A stretch of DNA of 21,829 nt from Lachnospiraceae bacterium (GCA_900764225.1 CAAFNG010000043.1:1-21829); one strand, 5' to 3'; numbered from the stretch's first letter, positions 6,290 through 15,125 are shown. Numbers and translations are program-made. The notes: a model not told the origin generated them from the sequence alone.

Positions 6290-7132
6290 ATGATAGAATT
6301 AGGTAAAAAACAGAAACTTCTGGTTGTAAAAACCGTAGATTTCGGAATATATCTGGGAGAGGACAGAAACGCACCTCAGAACGAGCGTGTACTGCTTCCT
6401 TCCAAGCAGGTACCGGAGGGAACCAGGGTCGGTGATGAGATCGAAGTATTTATTTATAAGGACTCCCAGGACAGACTGATCGCAACTACAAGGGAGCCAA
6501 TGCTTCAGGTTGGACAGATAGCAGTCCTCAAGGTGAAGCAGGTCACAAGAATCGGTGCATTTCTTGACTGGGGACTGGAGAAGGATCTTCTTCTTCCGTA
6601 TCATGAGCAGACCAACCGTGTTCGCGAAGGCGAGGAGTGCCTGGTAGCTCTTTATGTGGACAAGAGCAGCAGACTTTGTGCCACCATGAAGGTGTACCAT
6701 TATCTTTCCACGAGAACTCCTTATGTACCGGGAGATATGGTGAAAGGCCGTGTCTATGAGATCAGTGGAAATTTCGGTGTTTTTGTGGCAGTAGATGACA
6801 AATATTCCGCACTGATCCCTGCAAGAGAGGCAACCGGTAAGTACAGACCGGGAGCGATTCTGGATCTTCGTGTCACAGAGGTGAAGGAAGACGGCAAGAT
6901 GAACGTCAGCGACCGTCAGAAGGCATATATTCAGATCAATGAGGATGCAGAAAGTGTATACAGTGTGATCGAGGAATTTGCGGGAGTGCTTCCGTTCGAT
7001 GATCATGCGTCACCGGAAGTTATCAAGAGAGAGTTCGGTCTGAGCAAGAACGCATTTAAGCGTGCGGTCGGACATCTGATGAAAGAAGGCAAGGTGGAGA
7101 TCCGCGACAAGAGGATCTACATTAAAAAATAA
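6290..7132 (+). CDS. cvfB: CvfB-family S1 RNA-binding protein
   Basis: This 280-residue protein matches the CvfB/YitL family, which in Staphylococcus affects virulence gene expression and binds RNA. It has the family layout: three successive S1-like OB-folds (about 1-65, 70-135 and 145-210) and a C-terminal winged helix (about 220-280). The third S1 domain has the typical GDMVKGRVYEISGNFGVFV opening (148-166); the winged helix includes PEVIKREFGLSKNAFKRAVG and ends in a basic beta hairpin. The length is normal. Start ATG 6290 has AGGAGAGG just upstream. It has its own promoter and is followed by a large hairpin that probably ends most of its transcript. Its RNA targets in this organism cannot be inferred. 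Confidence 0.93.
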   Translation: MIELGKKQKLLVVKTVDFGIYLGEDRNAPQNERVLLPSKQVPEGTRVGDEIEVFIYKDSQDRLIATTREPMLQVGQIAVLKVKQVTRIGAFLDWGLEKDLLLPYHEQTNRVREGEECLVALYVDKSSRLCATMKVYHYLSTRTPYVPGDMVKGRVYEISGNFGVFVAVDDKYSALIPAREATGKYRPGAILDLRVTEVKEDGKMNVSDRQKAYIQINEDAESVYSVIEEFAGVLPFDDHASPEVIKREFGLSKNAFKRAVGHLMKEGKVEIRDKRIYIKK

Positions 7133-7219
7133 CAAGGTGTTGACCGGCTCCGGATCAGACACGCTCCGGCACGTTCCGAGAAAAGTGCAGAGCGGGTAGG
7201 ATCCGGAGCCTTGTTTATT
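7128..7219 (+). terminator. Large composite hairpin between cvfB and dnaE
   Basis: GGCTCCGGATC (7146-7156) and GATCCGGAGCC (7200-7210) form a perfect 11-bp stem. Inside it CGCTC (7162-7166) pairs with GAGCG (7190-7194) and GCAC (7169-7172) with GTGC (7185-7188), leaving a 12-base loop. Outside, AATAACAAGG (7128-7137) is complementary, with one missing A, to CCTTGTTTATT (7209-7219), an alternative lower stem that competes for the GG at 7146-7147. The flanking A-rich and TTGTTT tracts resemble an intrinsic terminator, but the T tract is impure. I see no separate dnaE promoter, so it could act as partial terminator, attenuator or leader structure for dnaE. Confidence 0.6.
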
Positions 7220-7235
7220 CAAAGGAGAGAAAAAT

Positions 7236-10200
7236 TTGGAGTTTACACATTTACATGTCCATACAGAATACAGTCTTCTGGATGGCTCCAATAAGATCAA
7301 AGAATATGTAGCCAGAGTAAAAGAGCTGGGCATGGACAGTGCGGCGATCACGGACCACGGCGTTATGTATGGTGTAATCGATTTTTACAGGGCTGCAAGA
7401 GAAGCCGGGATTAATCCGATCCTGGGCTGTGAGGTATATGTGGCACCTGGCTCACGTTTTGACAGAGAAGTAGGAAGCGGTGATGACCGTTATTACCATC
7501 TGGTTCTTCTGGCAGAAAATAATCAGGGCTACAGCAATCTGATGAAAATCGTTTCCAAGGGATTTGTGGAAGGCTTCTATTACAAGCCGCGAGTAGATCT
7601 GGAGCTTCTGGAAAAATATCACGAGGGAATCATTGCGTTAAGTGCCTGCCTGGCCGGTGAGGTTGCAAGGTACCTTGCCCGTGGTATGTATGAGGATGCA
7701 AAGATCGCAGCGCTCCGCTATCAGGATATTTTCGGAAAAGGAAATTTCTTTCTGGAGCTGCAGGATCACGGAATTCCGGAGCAGCAGACAGTAAACCAGC
7801 AGCTTCTCCGCATGCACAGAGAAACCGGCATCGATCTGGTTGCCACCAATGATGTACATTATACCATGGCTGAGGACGCAGAGCCCCACGACGTGCTCCT
7901 CTGCCTCCAGACCGGAAAGAAGCTTACGGATGAGAACAGAATGCGCTATGAAGGCGGTCAGTATTATGTGAAATCACCGGAAGAAATGGCAAGACTTTTC
8001 CCATATGCTCTGGAAGCCTTGGAAAATACGCACAAGATTGCAGAACGTTGCCATGTAGAAATCGAATTCGGTGTGACCAAGCTGCCGAAATATGATGTTC
8101 CGGACGGACTTACTTCCTGGGAATATCTGAACAAGCTTTGCCATGAGGGGCTGGAAGAGAGGTATCATCCGGTAACGGAAGAGCTTACGAAGAGGCTGAA
8201 CTATGAGCTGTCCACGATCAAAAATATGGGATATGTGGATTATTTTCTGATTGTGTGGGATTTTATCAAATATGCCAGGGATCATGATATTATGGTCGGA
8301 CCGGGACGAGGCTCTGCCGCAGGAAGCCTGGTTGCCTATACACTTGGCATTACGCAGCTGGACCCGATCCGGTATGATCTGCTGTTCGAGCGTTTCCTGA
8401 ATCCGGAGCGAGTATCCATGCCGGATATTGATGTTGACTTCTGCTTCGAACGGAGGCAGGAGGTTATTGACTACGTAAGGCGGAAATACGGAGATGACTG
8501 TGTGGTTCAGATCGTTACCTTTGGTACTCTGGCTGCGAGAGGTGTGATCCGTGATGTGGGACGTGTTCTTGATATGCCGTATGCCCAGGTGGACACCATT
8601 GCCAAGATGATCCCGCAGGAGCTGAACATCACAATAGATAAAGCACTGAAAATGAATCCGGAGCTGAGCAAGGCTTATCAGGAGCAGGAGGATGTTCACC
8701 GCCTGATCGATCTGGCAAAGCGCCTGGAGGGATTGCCGAGGCATACTTCCATGCATGCGGCAGGTGTTGTTATCAGCCAGAAGGACGTATCGGAATATGT
8801 GCCGCTTTCCAGGGCCCAGGATGGTTCTATCGTCACACAGTTCACTATGACAACGCTGGAGGAGCTTGGCCTTCTGAAAATGGATTTTCTTGGTCTTCGT
8901 ACCCTGACCGTTATCCAGAACGCAGTAAAAATGGTGGAAAAGGATACCGGCGTTGTTCTGGACATGCAGAAGATCGATTACAATGACAAAAAAGTGCTCG
9001 ACTCTCTTGGAACCGGACGTTCTGACGGTGTGTTCCAGCTTGAGAGTGCGGGGATGAAAAATTTCATGAAGGAGCTGAAGCCGCAGAGTCTGGAGGATGT
9101 GATCGCGGGAATTTCCCTGTATCGTCCGGGTCCTATGGATTTCATTCCGCAGTATATCCGCGGAAAGAACCGCCCGGATACCATCCGCTATGACTGCCCA
9201 CAGATGGAGCCGATCCTGAAACCTACTTATGGCTGTATCGTATATCAGGAGCAGGTTATGCAGATCGTTCGTGATCTTGCAGGATACACTCTGGGACGAA
9301 GCGACCTGGTACGCCGTGCCATGTCCAAGAAAAAAGCTTCCGTTATGGCAAAGGAGCGCCAGAATTTCGTTTACGGAAATGTAGATGAAGGAGTTCCAGG
9401 CTGTATCGCAAACGGAATTTCCGAGGAGATCGCCAATAAGATCTACGATGAGATGACGGATTTTGCGAAATATGCTTTTAATAAATCTCATGCAGCAGCG
9501 TATGCGGTAGTTTCCTACCAGACAGCATATCTGAAATATTATTATCCTGTAGAGTTTATGGCTGCGCTGATGACCTCCGTTGTGGAAATGCCCACCAAGG
9601 TTGCGGAATATATTTCTGTCTGCCGTCAGATGGGAATTCAGATCCTGCCGCCGGATATTAACCGCGGTATGTATGGTTTTTCCGTTGATAACGGCTCGAT
9701 CCGCTATGCGCTTTCCGCGATCAAAAGTATCGGACGTCCGGTTATCGAGGGAATTGTCCGGGAGCGTGAGGAAAACGGAGAATACACTTCCCTGAAAAAC
9801 TTTGTGGAGCGTAACATCGGGCAGCTGAACAAGCGTGTTGTGGAGAATCTGATCAAAGCAGGAGCACTGGACTGTCTGGAGGGAAACCGCAAGCAGAAGA
9901 TGAGCGTTTATATGCAGATTATAGACAGCATCAACCAGGACAAAAAGCATACCATGGCAGGCCAGATGAGCCTTTTTGACATTGTATCTGAGGAAAATAA
10001 AAAAGAATTTGAGATCCGTATGCCACAGATCGCGGAATATCCGAAGGACATCATCCTTACCTTCGAAAAAGAAGTTCTTGGAATCTATCTCAGCGGCCAT
10101 CCTCTGGAACGCTACCGGAATATGCTGGAAAAAATGATCTCCGCGAAAACATCAGACTTCCAGCCGGACGATGAGACCGGAATTCCGGAGGTTTATGATA

Positions 10201-10703
10201 ATCAGAAAGTGATCGTTGGTGGAATGATCACGGATAAAACCATAAAATATACAAAGAATAATAAAGTAATGGCATTTCTGACCCTGGAAGATCTGGTAGG
10301 CACTGTGGAGGTTGTTGTATTTCCGAGAGATTACGAAAAATGCCAGATGTTCCTCAACGAAGATGCCCGTCTTTTTATCCAGGGAAGAGTTTCCGCAGAG
10401 GACGATAAAGCCAGTAAGCTGATCCTGGAAAAAGTGCGCTCCTTCGATGATATGCCAAGAGAAGTCTGGATCCAGTTTGACAGCAGAGAAGCCTATGCAG
10501 AAGCAGAAACCGGACTGGTGGATGACCTGATGGAGTCCAGAGGGAATAGTACTGTGGTAATTTATCTGAAAGATGTCAAGGCAATGAAGAAGCTTCCACC
10601 TGCATATCAGGTTCGTATAGAGGATTCCTGGCTGGATAAAATGTGTGAAAAATATGGAAACTCCAATGTTAAAATTGTGGAGAGAGTATTGAAAAACTTA
10701 TAA
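7236..10703 (+). CDS. dnaE: DNA polymerase III alpha subunit (C-family, PHP domain)
   Basis: This 1155-residue protein copies DNA at the replication fork. The order is PHP domain (about 1-285), palm/thumb/fingers (about 290-820), tandem helix-hairpin-helix (about 820-900) and OB-fold (about 985-1065). Catalytic acids are in MPDIDVDF (D399, D401). The PHP domain keeps what look like all nine metal ligands of active PHP exonucleases: H7, H9, D16, H41, E66, H88, C138, D206, H208. The start is TTG 7236: AAAGGAG lies nine bases upstream and the protein begins at the family's usual position (MEFTHLHVHTEYSLLDG). No separate DnaQ-type exonuclease domain is present. Firmicutes normally also carry PolC, which is not in this window, so DnaE may have the primer-extending or lagging-strand role. 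pfkA follows after 68 bases. Confidence 0.97.
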   Translation: MEFTHLHVHTEYSLLDGSNKIKEYVARVKELGMDSAAITDHGVMYGVIDFYRAAREAGINPILGCEVYVAPGSRFDREVGSGDDRYYHLVLLAENNQGYSNLMKIVSKGFVEGFYYKPRVDLELLEKYHEGIIALSACLAGEVARYLARGMYEDAKIAALRYQDIFGKGNFFLELQDHGIPEQQTVNQQLLRMHRETGIDLVATNDVHYTMAEDAEPHDVLLCLQTGKKLTDENRMRYEGGQYYVKSPEEMARLFPYALEALENTHKIAERCHVEIEFGVTKLPKYDVPDGLTSWEYLNKLCHEGLEERYHPVTEELTKRLNYELSTIKNMGYVDYFLIVWDFIKYARDHDIMVGPGRGSAAGSLVAYTLGITQLDPIRYDLLFERFLNPERVSMPDIDVDFCFERRQEVIDYVRRKYGDDCVVQIVTFGTLAARGVIRDVGRVLDMPYAQVDTIAKMIPQELNITIDKALKMNPELSKAYQEQEDVHRLIDLAKRLEGLPRHTSMHAAGVVISQKDVSEYVPLSRAQDGSIVTQFTMTTLEELGLLKMDFLGLRTLTVIQNAVKMVEKDTGVVLDMQKIDYNDKKVLDSLGTGRSDGVFQLESAGMKNFMKELKPQSLEDVIAGISLYRPGPMDFIPQYIRGKNRPDTIRYDCPQMEPILKPTYGCIVYQEQVMQIVRDLAGYTLGRSDLVRRAMSKKKASVMAKERQNFVYGNVDEGVPGCIANGISEEIANKIYDEMTDFAKYAFNKSHAAAYAVVSYQTAYLKYYYPVEFMAALMTSVVEMPTKVAEYISVCRQMGIQILPPDINRGMYGFSVDNGSIRYALSAIKSIGRPVIEGIVREREENGEYTSLKNFVERNIGQLNKRVVENLIKAGALDCLEGNRKQKMSVYMQIIDSINQDKKHTMAGQMSLFDIVSEENKKEFEIRMPQIAEYPKDIILTFEKEVLGIYLSGHPLERYRNMLEKMISAKTSDFQPDDETGIPEVYDNQKVIVGGMITDKTIKYTKNNKVMAFLTLEDLVGTVEVVVFPRDYEKCQMFLNEDARLFIQGRVSAEDDKASKLILEKVRSFDDMPREVWIQFDSREAYAEAETGLVDDLMESRGNSTVVIYLKDVKAMKKLPPAYQVRIEDSWLDKMCEKYGNSNVKIVERVLKNL

Positions 10704-10771
10704 AAATGCTATAAACTATATCCGAATATGTGTATTACAATAGGTTGTTTCATAAGATGGAGGATAACAAT

Positions 10772-11761
10772 ATGGCAGAGAACAAAATCAAAACGATCGG
10801 CGTTTTGACCAGTGGCGGTGACGCACCTGGAATGAATGCTGCAATCCGTGCTGTTGTCAGAAGAGGATTAAGCAGCGGACTGAACGTAAAGGGAATCTAT
10901 AAAGGATACAGCGGTCTCTTAAATGAAGAGATCAGGGACATGACAGCAAAAGATGTTTCCGATACGATTGAACGAGGCGGAACAATTCTTTACACTGCCA
11001 GATGTGCAGAGATGAGAACAGAGGAAGGACAGCAGCAGGCTGCAGAGATCTGCAGAAAACATGGAATCGACGGCCTTGTTGTTATCGGTGGAGATGGTTC
11101 CTTCGCAGGAGCACAGAAGCTTGCGAACCTTGGAATCAATACCATTGGCCTGCCGGGAACGATTGACCTTGATATCGCATGTACTGAGTATACGATCGGT
11201 TTCGATACAGCTGTAAATACAGCTATGGAAGCTATCGACAAAGTACGTGATACATCTACATCTCATGAGAGATGCAGTATCATTGAGGTTATGGGACGTA
11301 ACGCCGGATACCTTGCTGTATGGTGCGGTATCGCCAACGGTGCAGAGGATATCCTGATCCCGGAGAAATATGATTATGACGAGCAGAAGCTTATTGACAA
11401 TATCGTAGAGAGCCGTAAGAAAGGTAAGAAACACCACATCATCGTAAATGCTGAGGGTATCGGCCATTCAGAGGCTATGGCGAAACGTATCGAGGCTGCA
11501 ACAGGTATCGAGACACGTGCAACGATCCTTGGTCACATGCAGCGTGGTGGAAGCCCAACATGTAAAGACCGCGTATATGCGTCTATGATGGGTGCTCTTG
11601 CAGTAGATCTTCTTGTTGCCGGAAAACGTAGCCGTGTTGTTGGATACCGTCACGGTGAGTTCGTTGATTTCGACATCAATGAGGCTCTTGCAATGCAGAA
11701 GAATGTAGACTCCTACATGTGGGAAGTCTGCAATTCACTTTCTCATAATTACAGAAAATAA
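10772..11761 (+). CDS. pfkA: ATP-dependent 6-phosphofructokinase
   Basis: The 329-residue cytosolic enzyme phosphorylates fructose 6-phosphate to fructose 1,6-bisphosphate, the committed step of glycolysis. ATP binding is seen in TSGGDAPGMNAAIR (13-26) and GGDGS (106-110); G109 is the residue typical of ATP-using rather than pyrophosphate-using enzymes. The catalytic loop reads PGTIDLDIACTEYT (128-141), with D132 as base and D134 kept, but L133 and A136-C137 replace the usual N and PG or KG. MGRNAGYLA (174-182) and GHMQRGGSP (254-262) bind fructose 6-phosphate. ATG 10772 is chosen because TGGAGG lies eight bases upstream; the in-frame ATG at 10730 has no ribosome binding site. A poor TACAAT (10736-10741) is the only promoter hint, so it may be read from dnaE. 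ktrB begins eight bases after it. Confidence 0.95.
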   Translation: MAENKIKTIGVLTSGGDAPGMNAAIRAVVRRGLSSGLNVKGIYKGYSGLLNEEIRDMTAKDVSDTIERGGTILYTARCAEMRTEEGQQQAAEICRKHGIDGLVVIGGDGSFAGAQKLANLGINTIGLPGTIDLDIACTEYTIGFDTAVNTAMEAIDKVRDTSTSHERCSIIEVMGRNAGYLAVWCGIANGAEDILIPEKYDYDEQKLIDNIVESRKKGKKHHIIVNAEGIGHSEAMAKRIEAATGIETRATILGHMQRGGSPTCKDRVYASMMGALAVDLLVAGKRSRVVGYRHGEFVDFDINEALAMQKNVDSYMWEVCNSLSHNYRK

Positions 11762-11769
11762 AAACATTT

Positions 11770-13164
11770 ATGAACTTAAAAAAAGTTTCAGACGGATTGC
11801 ATAAACTGAATACGTCACAAATAATTGCCCTCGGCTTTGCGGGGGTGATTTTTGTAGGTGGATTTATTTTATGGCTGCCGTTCTGCAGTGCACCCGGGCA
11901 GGCTGTTACCTTCCCGGATGCTGTTTTTACGGCGGCAACCAGTGTGTGCGTGACAGGGCTCTCCACAGTAGTTATGGCAACACAGTGGAGCGCTATTGGA
12001 AAGGCAGTCATATTGTGCCTGATACAGGTCGGCGGAATTGGACTGATCGCACTGGCAAACATGATATTTATCAGTCTCCGGCGGAAGATATCCCTCAAGA
12101 ACCGCCGCATCATCAAGGAATCCTATAATCTGGATGAGATGGGCGGTGTGGTGCCGGTAGTCCGAAGCGTAGTGAAATGTGTATTCCTTGCGGAAGCTAT
12201 AGGAGCAGTCCTGTATGCGATCTGTTTTGTACCGGAATTTGGATGGAAAACAGGACTGATACATGCGGTATTTCTGGCAGTATCTGCATTCTGTAACGCA
12301 GGCATTGATCTTTTTGGGGAGACAAGTCTTGCGGCTTATATAAGTAATCCGCTGGTGAATCTTACTACTATAGGACTTATAATCGTATCAGGGCTTGGGT
12401 TCATTGTCTGGTGGGATCTTTGGGACAAATTCCGGAAGATCATACGAAAAGAGCTTTCCCCCTCCCGCTTTTTCCGGGTGCTGCGCCTTCAGAGCAAACT
12501 GGTCCTTACCATGACCGGAATTCTGATTATTGCAGGAGCAGCGCTGGTATTCATTTTTGAATCAGGAAATCCACGCACACTGAAAGGCATGCCATTGGGG
12601 ACGGGGATAATGGCTTCCTTGTTTCAGTCAGTGACTACACGTACCGCAGGCTTTTATACCATTGATCAGTCGCTGTTAGCGACTCCGACAGTGATCATTT
12701 CACTGCTGTGGATGTTCATCGGAGGTTCTCCCATGGGTACAGCCGGTGGTGTGAAAACTACAACGATCGCAGTGCTGCTCCTTTCCATTGCAGCATATCT
12801 TCAGGGAAAAAAAGATGTCGAGGTATACGGCCGGAGGATCCGCGAGAGCTATCTCCGCTCGGCGATGGTCGTTGCGGGAACCAGTATGCTGATTCTTTTT
12901 GCCATGTCGGTTCTCCTGTCGGCAGTAATGCCGGGAGTAGATCTGGCAGATATTTTATATGAGATCACTTCGGCAGTGGCGACTGTAGGACTTTCCAGAG
13001 GACTGACACCACAGCTGAATACCGCAGGTAAATGGATCGTGATCCTGACCATGTATCTGGGCCGGATCGGACCTCTGACTTTAGGAACTGCAGTTGTGGT
13101 AAAGGTGCGAAACAGGCCGGGAAGCAATACGCATCTTGGCGAAGAAGATATCATGATCGGTTAA
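11770..13164 (+). CDS. ktrB: K+ uptake channel subunit KtrB/TrkH family
   Basis: This 464-residue membrane protein forms the K+-conducting part of a Ktr (Na+- or H+-coupled) uptake system. Four M1-P-M2 repeats are recognisable from their filter segments: TSVCVTG (58-64), SAFCNAGID (172-180), TTRTAGF (289-295) and SAVATVGLS (401-409). The loop GGSPMGTAGGVKTTT (318-332) is the family's gating intramembrane loop. A basic stretch (102-117) faces the cytoplasm. The start ATG 11770 lacks a Shine-Dalgarno sequence; the pfkA stop is eight bases upstream, so translation may depend on ribosomes finishing pfkA. ktrA follows after 13 bases, giving the usual channel-regulator pair. Length is a little over that of Bacillus KtrB (about 445). 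Confidence 0.94.
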   Translation: MNLKKVSDGLHKLNTSQIIALGFAGVIFVGGFILWLPFCSAPGQAVTFPDAVFTAATSVCVTGLSTVVMATQWSAIGKAVILCLIQVGGIGLIALANMIFISLRRKISLKNRRIIKESYNLDEMGGVVPVVRSVVKCVFLAEAIGAVLYAICFVPEFGWKTGLIHAVFLAVSAFCNAGIDLFGETSLAAYISNPLVNLTTIGLIIVSGLGFIVWWDLWDKFRKIIRKELSPSRFFRVLRLQSKLVLTMTGILIIAGAALVFIFESGNPRTLKGMPLGTGIMASLFQSVTTRTAGFYTIDQSLLATPTVIISLLWMFIGGSPMGTAGGVKTTTIAVLLLSIAAYLQGKKDVEVYGRRIRESYLRSAMVVAGTSMLILFAMSVLLSAVMPGVDLADILYEITSAVATVGLSRGLTPQLNTAGKWIVILTMYLGRIGPLTLGTAVVVKVRNRPGSNTHLGEEDIMIG

Positions 13165-13177
13165 ACAGGAGAATACA

Positions 13178-13843
13178 ATGAAAAACAAATCTTTTGCTGT
13201 GATCGGGCTTGGACAGTTCGGAATGACTCTGGCTGTAACACTTGCAGAGTCGGACTGTGATGTTCTTGCCATCGACGACAAAGAAGAAAATATCGAAGAG
13301 ATTTCCGAAAAAGTAACCTATGCGGTGAAAGCCGATGTCCGGGAACCGGGAATCCTGAAAGCCCTGGGCGTCCAGAACGTGGATGTGGCGATCATTGCCG
13401 TAGCGGAGAATCTGGAAGCCAGCATTTCCGCAACCATGCAGGCTAAGGATCTGGGAGTACCGTTCGTTGTTGCAAAAAGCATGAATTCCCTTCATGGGAG
13501 AATCCTTGACAAGATCGGTGCAGATAAGATCATCTATCCGGAACAGGCTATGGGACTTCGTGTTGCCAGAAATCTTCTGTCCGGTGGATATCTGGATGTA
13601 TTTGAGCTTTCCGCGGAATTTAGTATGGCAGAATTTACCATTCCGGATAACTGGGTTGGAAAAAGCCTCATGGAGCTGAATGTGAGAGAGCGTTTTCACA
13701 TCAATATCATCGGCATCAAGCAGGGCGAAAACGTTACCGTGGACCTGAATCCATTCGAGCCGCTTCCTGCAAACTGTTCTGTGATCGCTATCGGAAAAAA
13801 CAGGGATCTCAATGCAGAACCGGCGTTTATGCGGAATGAATAA
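13178..13843 (+). CDS. ktrA: K+ uptake regulatory subunit KtrA (RCK/TrkA)
   Basis: The 221-residue cytosolic protein forms the nucleotide-gated ring under KtrB. The RCK_N Rossmann domain (about 1-130) begins with the dinucleotide loop GLGQFG (10-15); acidic D33/D34 end the second strand, fitting ATP/ADP or NAD binding. The RCK_C domain (about 135-221) is the part that binds cyclic di-AMP in Firmicutes homologues. AGGAG (13167-13171) lies six bases before the ATG. It is co-transcribed with ktrB. Regulation by cyclic di-AMP is inferred from the family and not visible in the DNA. Confidence 0.95.
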   Translation: MKNKSFAVIGLGQFGMTLAVTLAESDCDVLAIDDKEENIEEISEKVTYAVKADVREPGILKALGVQNVDVAIIAVAENLEASISATMQAKDLGVPFVVAKSMNSLHGRILDKIGADKIIYPEQAMGLRVARNLLSGGYLDVFELSAEFSMAEFTIPDNWVGKSLMELNVRERFHINIIGIKQGENVTVDLNPFEPLPANCSVIAIGKNRDLNAEPAFMRNE

Positions 13844-13877
13844 AACAGGCAAGAAATATGTGAATTGAGGAAAAAAT

Positions 13878-14654
13878 ATGATAACCAGTGTATCAAATGC
13901 AAAAATTAAAAACGTGATGCAGCTGAACCAGAAAGCGAAGGCAAGAAGAGAACAGGGACTTTTTGTGGCAGAAGGCAGAAAAATGTTTCTGGAAGCACCG
14001 GAAGCATGGGTTTCACAGGTGTTTGTTTCTGAGACGTTTTCCCAGGATGGAGAGCTGATGGCACAGGTGGAAAAATATGCTTATGAGATCGTGAAGGATT
14101 CCGTGTTCCGCCAGATGTGCGATACAAAAACACCACAGGGAATTCTGACCGTTCTGAAGCTTCCGTCCTGGAGCGAGGAGGATGTGCTTGCAGGAAAAAA
14201 TCCTCTGGTTATGGTTCTTGAAGATCTGCAGGATCCGGGAAATGCCGGAACGATCCTCCGGACCGGAGAGGGAGCCGGTGTGAGCGGCGTTTTCCTCACA
14301 AAAACCTGCGTAGATATCACAAATCCAAAGGTGATCCGTTCCACCATGGGCTCTATTTACAGAATGCCTTTTCTATATGTGGAAGATGTGGTATCATTAG
14401 AACAGAAGCTGAAGGAAAAAGGAATCCGCAGTTTTGCAGCTCATCTGAAAGGTGAGAATTCCTACGATCAGGAATCCTATAAAGGCGGCACAGCATTTTT
14501 TATCGGAAATGAAGGGAAAGGTCTGACAGACCAGGCGGCAGAGGCAGCAGACTGTCTGATCCGAATTCCCATGTGCGGCAAGGTGGAGTCTCTGAATGCT
14601 GCCATGGCATCGGGGATCCTGATGTATGAGGCTGCAAGACAGAGAAGAGGATAA
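13878..14654 (+). CDS. SPOUT (TrmH/SpoU) RNA 2'-O-methyltransferase
   Basis: This 258-residue enzyme should transfer methyl from S-adenosylmethionine to a ribose 2'-OH in rRNA or tRNA. An N-terminal substrate-binding domain (about 1-95, opening ITSVSNAKIKNVMQL) is followed by the knotted catalytic domain with motif 1 LQDPGNAGTILRTGE (117-131; N122 and R128), motif 2 FFIGNEGKGL (207-216; E212) and motif 3 IPMCGKVESLNAAMASG (230-246; N240). The layout is that of RlmB/TsnR-like proteins, often annotated as 23S rRNA methyltransferases. The start has GAGG about nine bases upstream and lies 34 bases after ktrA. The modified nucleotide cannot be named from the sequence. Confidence 0.92.
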   Translation: MITSVSNAKIKNVMQLNQKAKARREQGLFVAEGRKMFLEAPEAWVSQVFVSETFSQDGELMAQVEKYAYEIVKDSVFRQMCDTKTPQGILTVLKLPSWSEEDVLAGKNPLVMVLEDLQDPGNAGTILRTGEGAGVSGVFLTKTCVDITNPKVIRSTMGSIYRMPFLYVEDVVSLEQKLKEKGIRSFAAHLKGENSYDQESYKGGTAFFIGNEGKGLTDQAAEAADCLIRIPMCGKVESLNAAMASGILMYEAARQRRG

Positions 14655-14684
14655 CTTTTTTTCAAAAAAGAGAGGAGGGGTTTT

Positions 14685-15125
14685 ATGACGCCTTTGGCCT
14701 GGCTTGGAATACTGGCACTGTTACTGGTAATTGAAGCAATCACGGTAGGACTTACCACTGTCTGGTTTGCAGGCGGTGCTCTTGTGGCGTGCATTGCCTC
14801 GTGGCTTGGTGGGGGAATTGTTGTACAGCTCCTTTTATTTTTCGGAGTTTCCGTGGTGCTTCTGATCTTTACCAGACCTCTGGCGGTCCGCTACATGAAC
14901 AAGGGCGTGGAAAAGACCAATGCAGAGAGTCTTCTGGGAAAAAGAGCCGTAGTGATACAGACGGTCAACAACCTGGCCCAGACCGGGCAGGTGAGGATCA
15001 ATGACATCGAGTGGACTGCACGGACCGCAGATGACGGGGAAGAAATTCCAACAGGTGCAGTGGTTGAGATCGAAGAGATCCGTGGAGTGAAGCTGATCGT
15101 AAAAGAAATTAGCAAGGAGGGCTAA
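14685..15125 (+). CDS. NfeD-like membrane protein (short form)
   Basis: The product has 146 residues: two or three hydrophobic segments (about 5-24, 28-43 and 45-62) followed by a soluble NfeD OB-fold (about 80-143, including LLGKRAVVIQTVNN and GAVVEIEEIRGVKLIVK). Short NfeD proteins lack the protease domain and work with SPFH proteins in membrane microdomains; the neighbour four bases downstream is exactly that partner. GAGGAGGGG precedes the ATG, which lies 30 bases after the methyltransferase. The ribosome binding site of the next gene overlaps its stop. The molecular role of such pairs is poorly defined; quality control of membrane proteins is the usual suggestion. Confidence 0.9.
   Translation: MTPLAWLGILALLLVIEAITVGLTTVWFAGGALVACIASWLGGGIVVQLLLFFGVSVVLLIFTRPLAVRYMNKGVEKTNAESLLGKRAVVIQTVNNLAQTGQVRINDIEWTARTADDGEEIPTGAVVEIEEIRGVKLIVKEISKEG

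Noticed and set aside
7974..10100. Very long open frame on the - strand opposite dnaE (and similar ones opposite argF and dusB)
   Set aside because: These are mirror effects of codon use in the + strand genes: low-complexity His/Ile/Leu-rich products, no ribosome binding sites, no recognisable domains.
10730..10771. Upstream ATG start of phosphofructokinase
   Set aside because: No ribosome binding site there; the 14 extra residues are not family-like, while ATG 10772 has TGGAGG eight bases upstream.
14655..14670. CTTTTTTTCAAAAAAG as a terminator after the methyltransferase
   Set aside because: The two arms leave a two-base loop and are all A/T, so a stable hairpin is unlikely.
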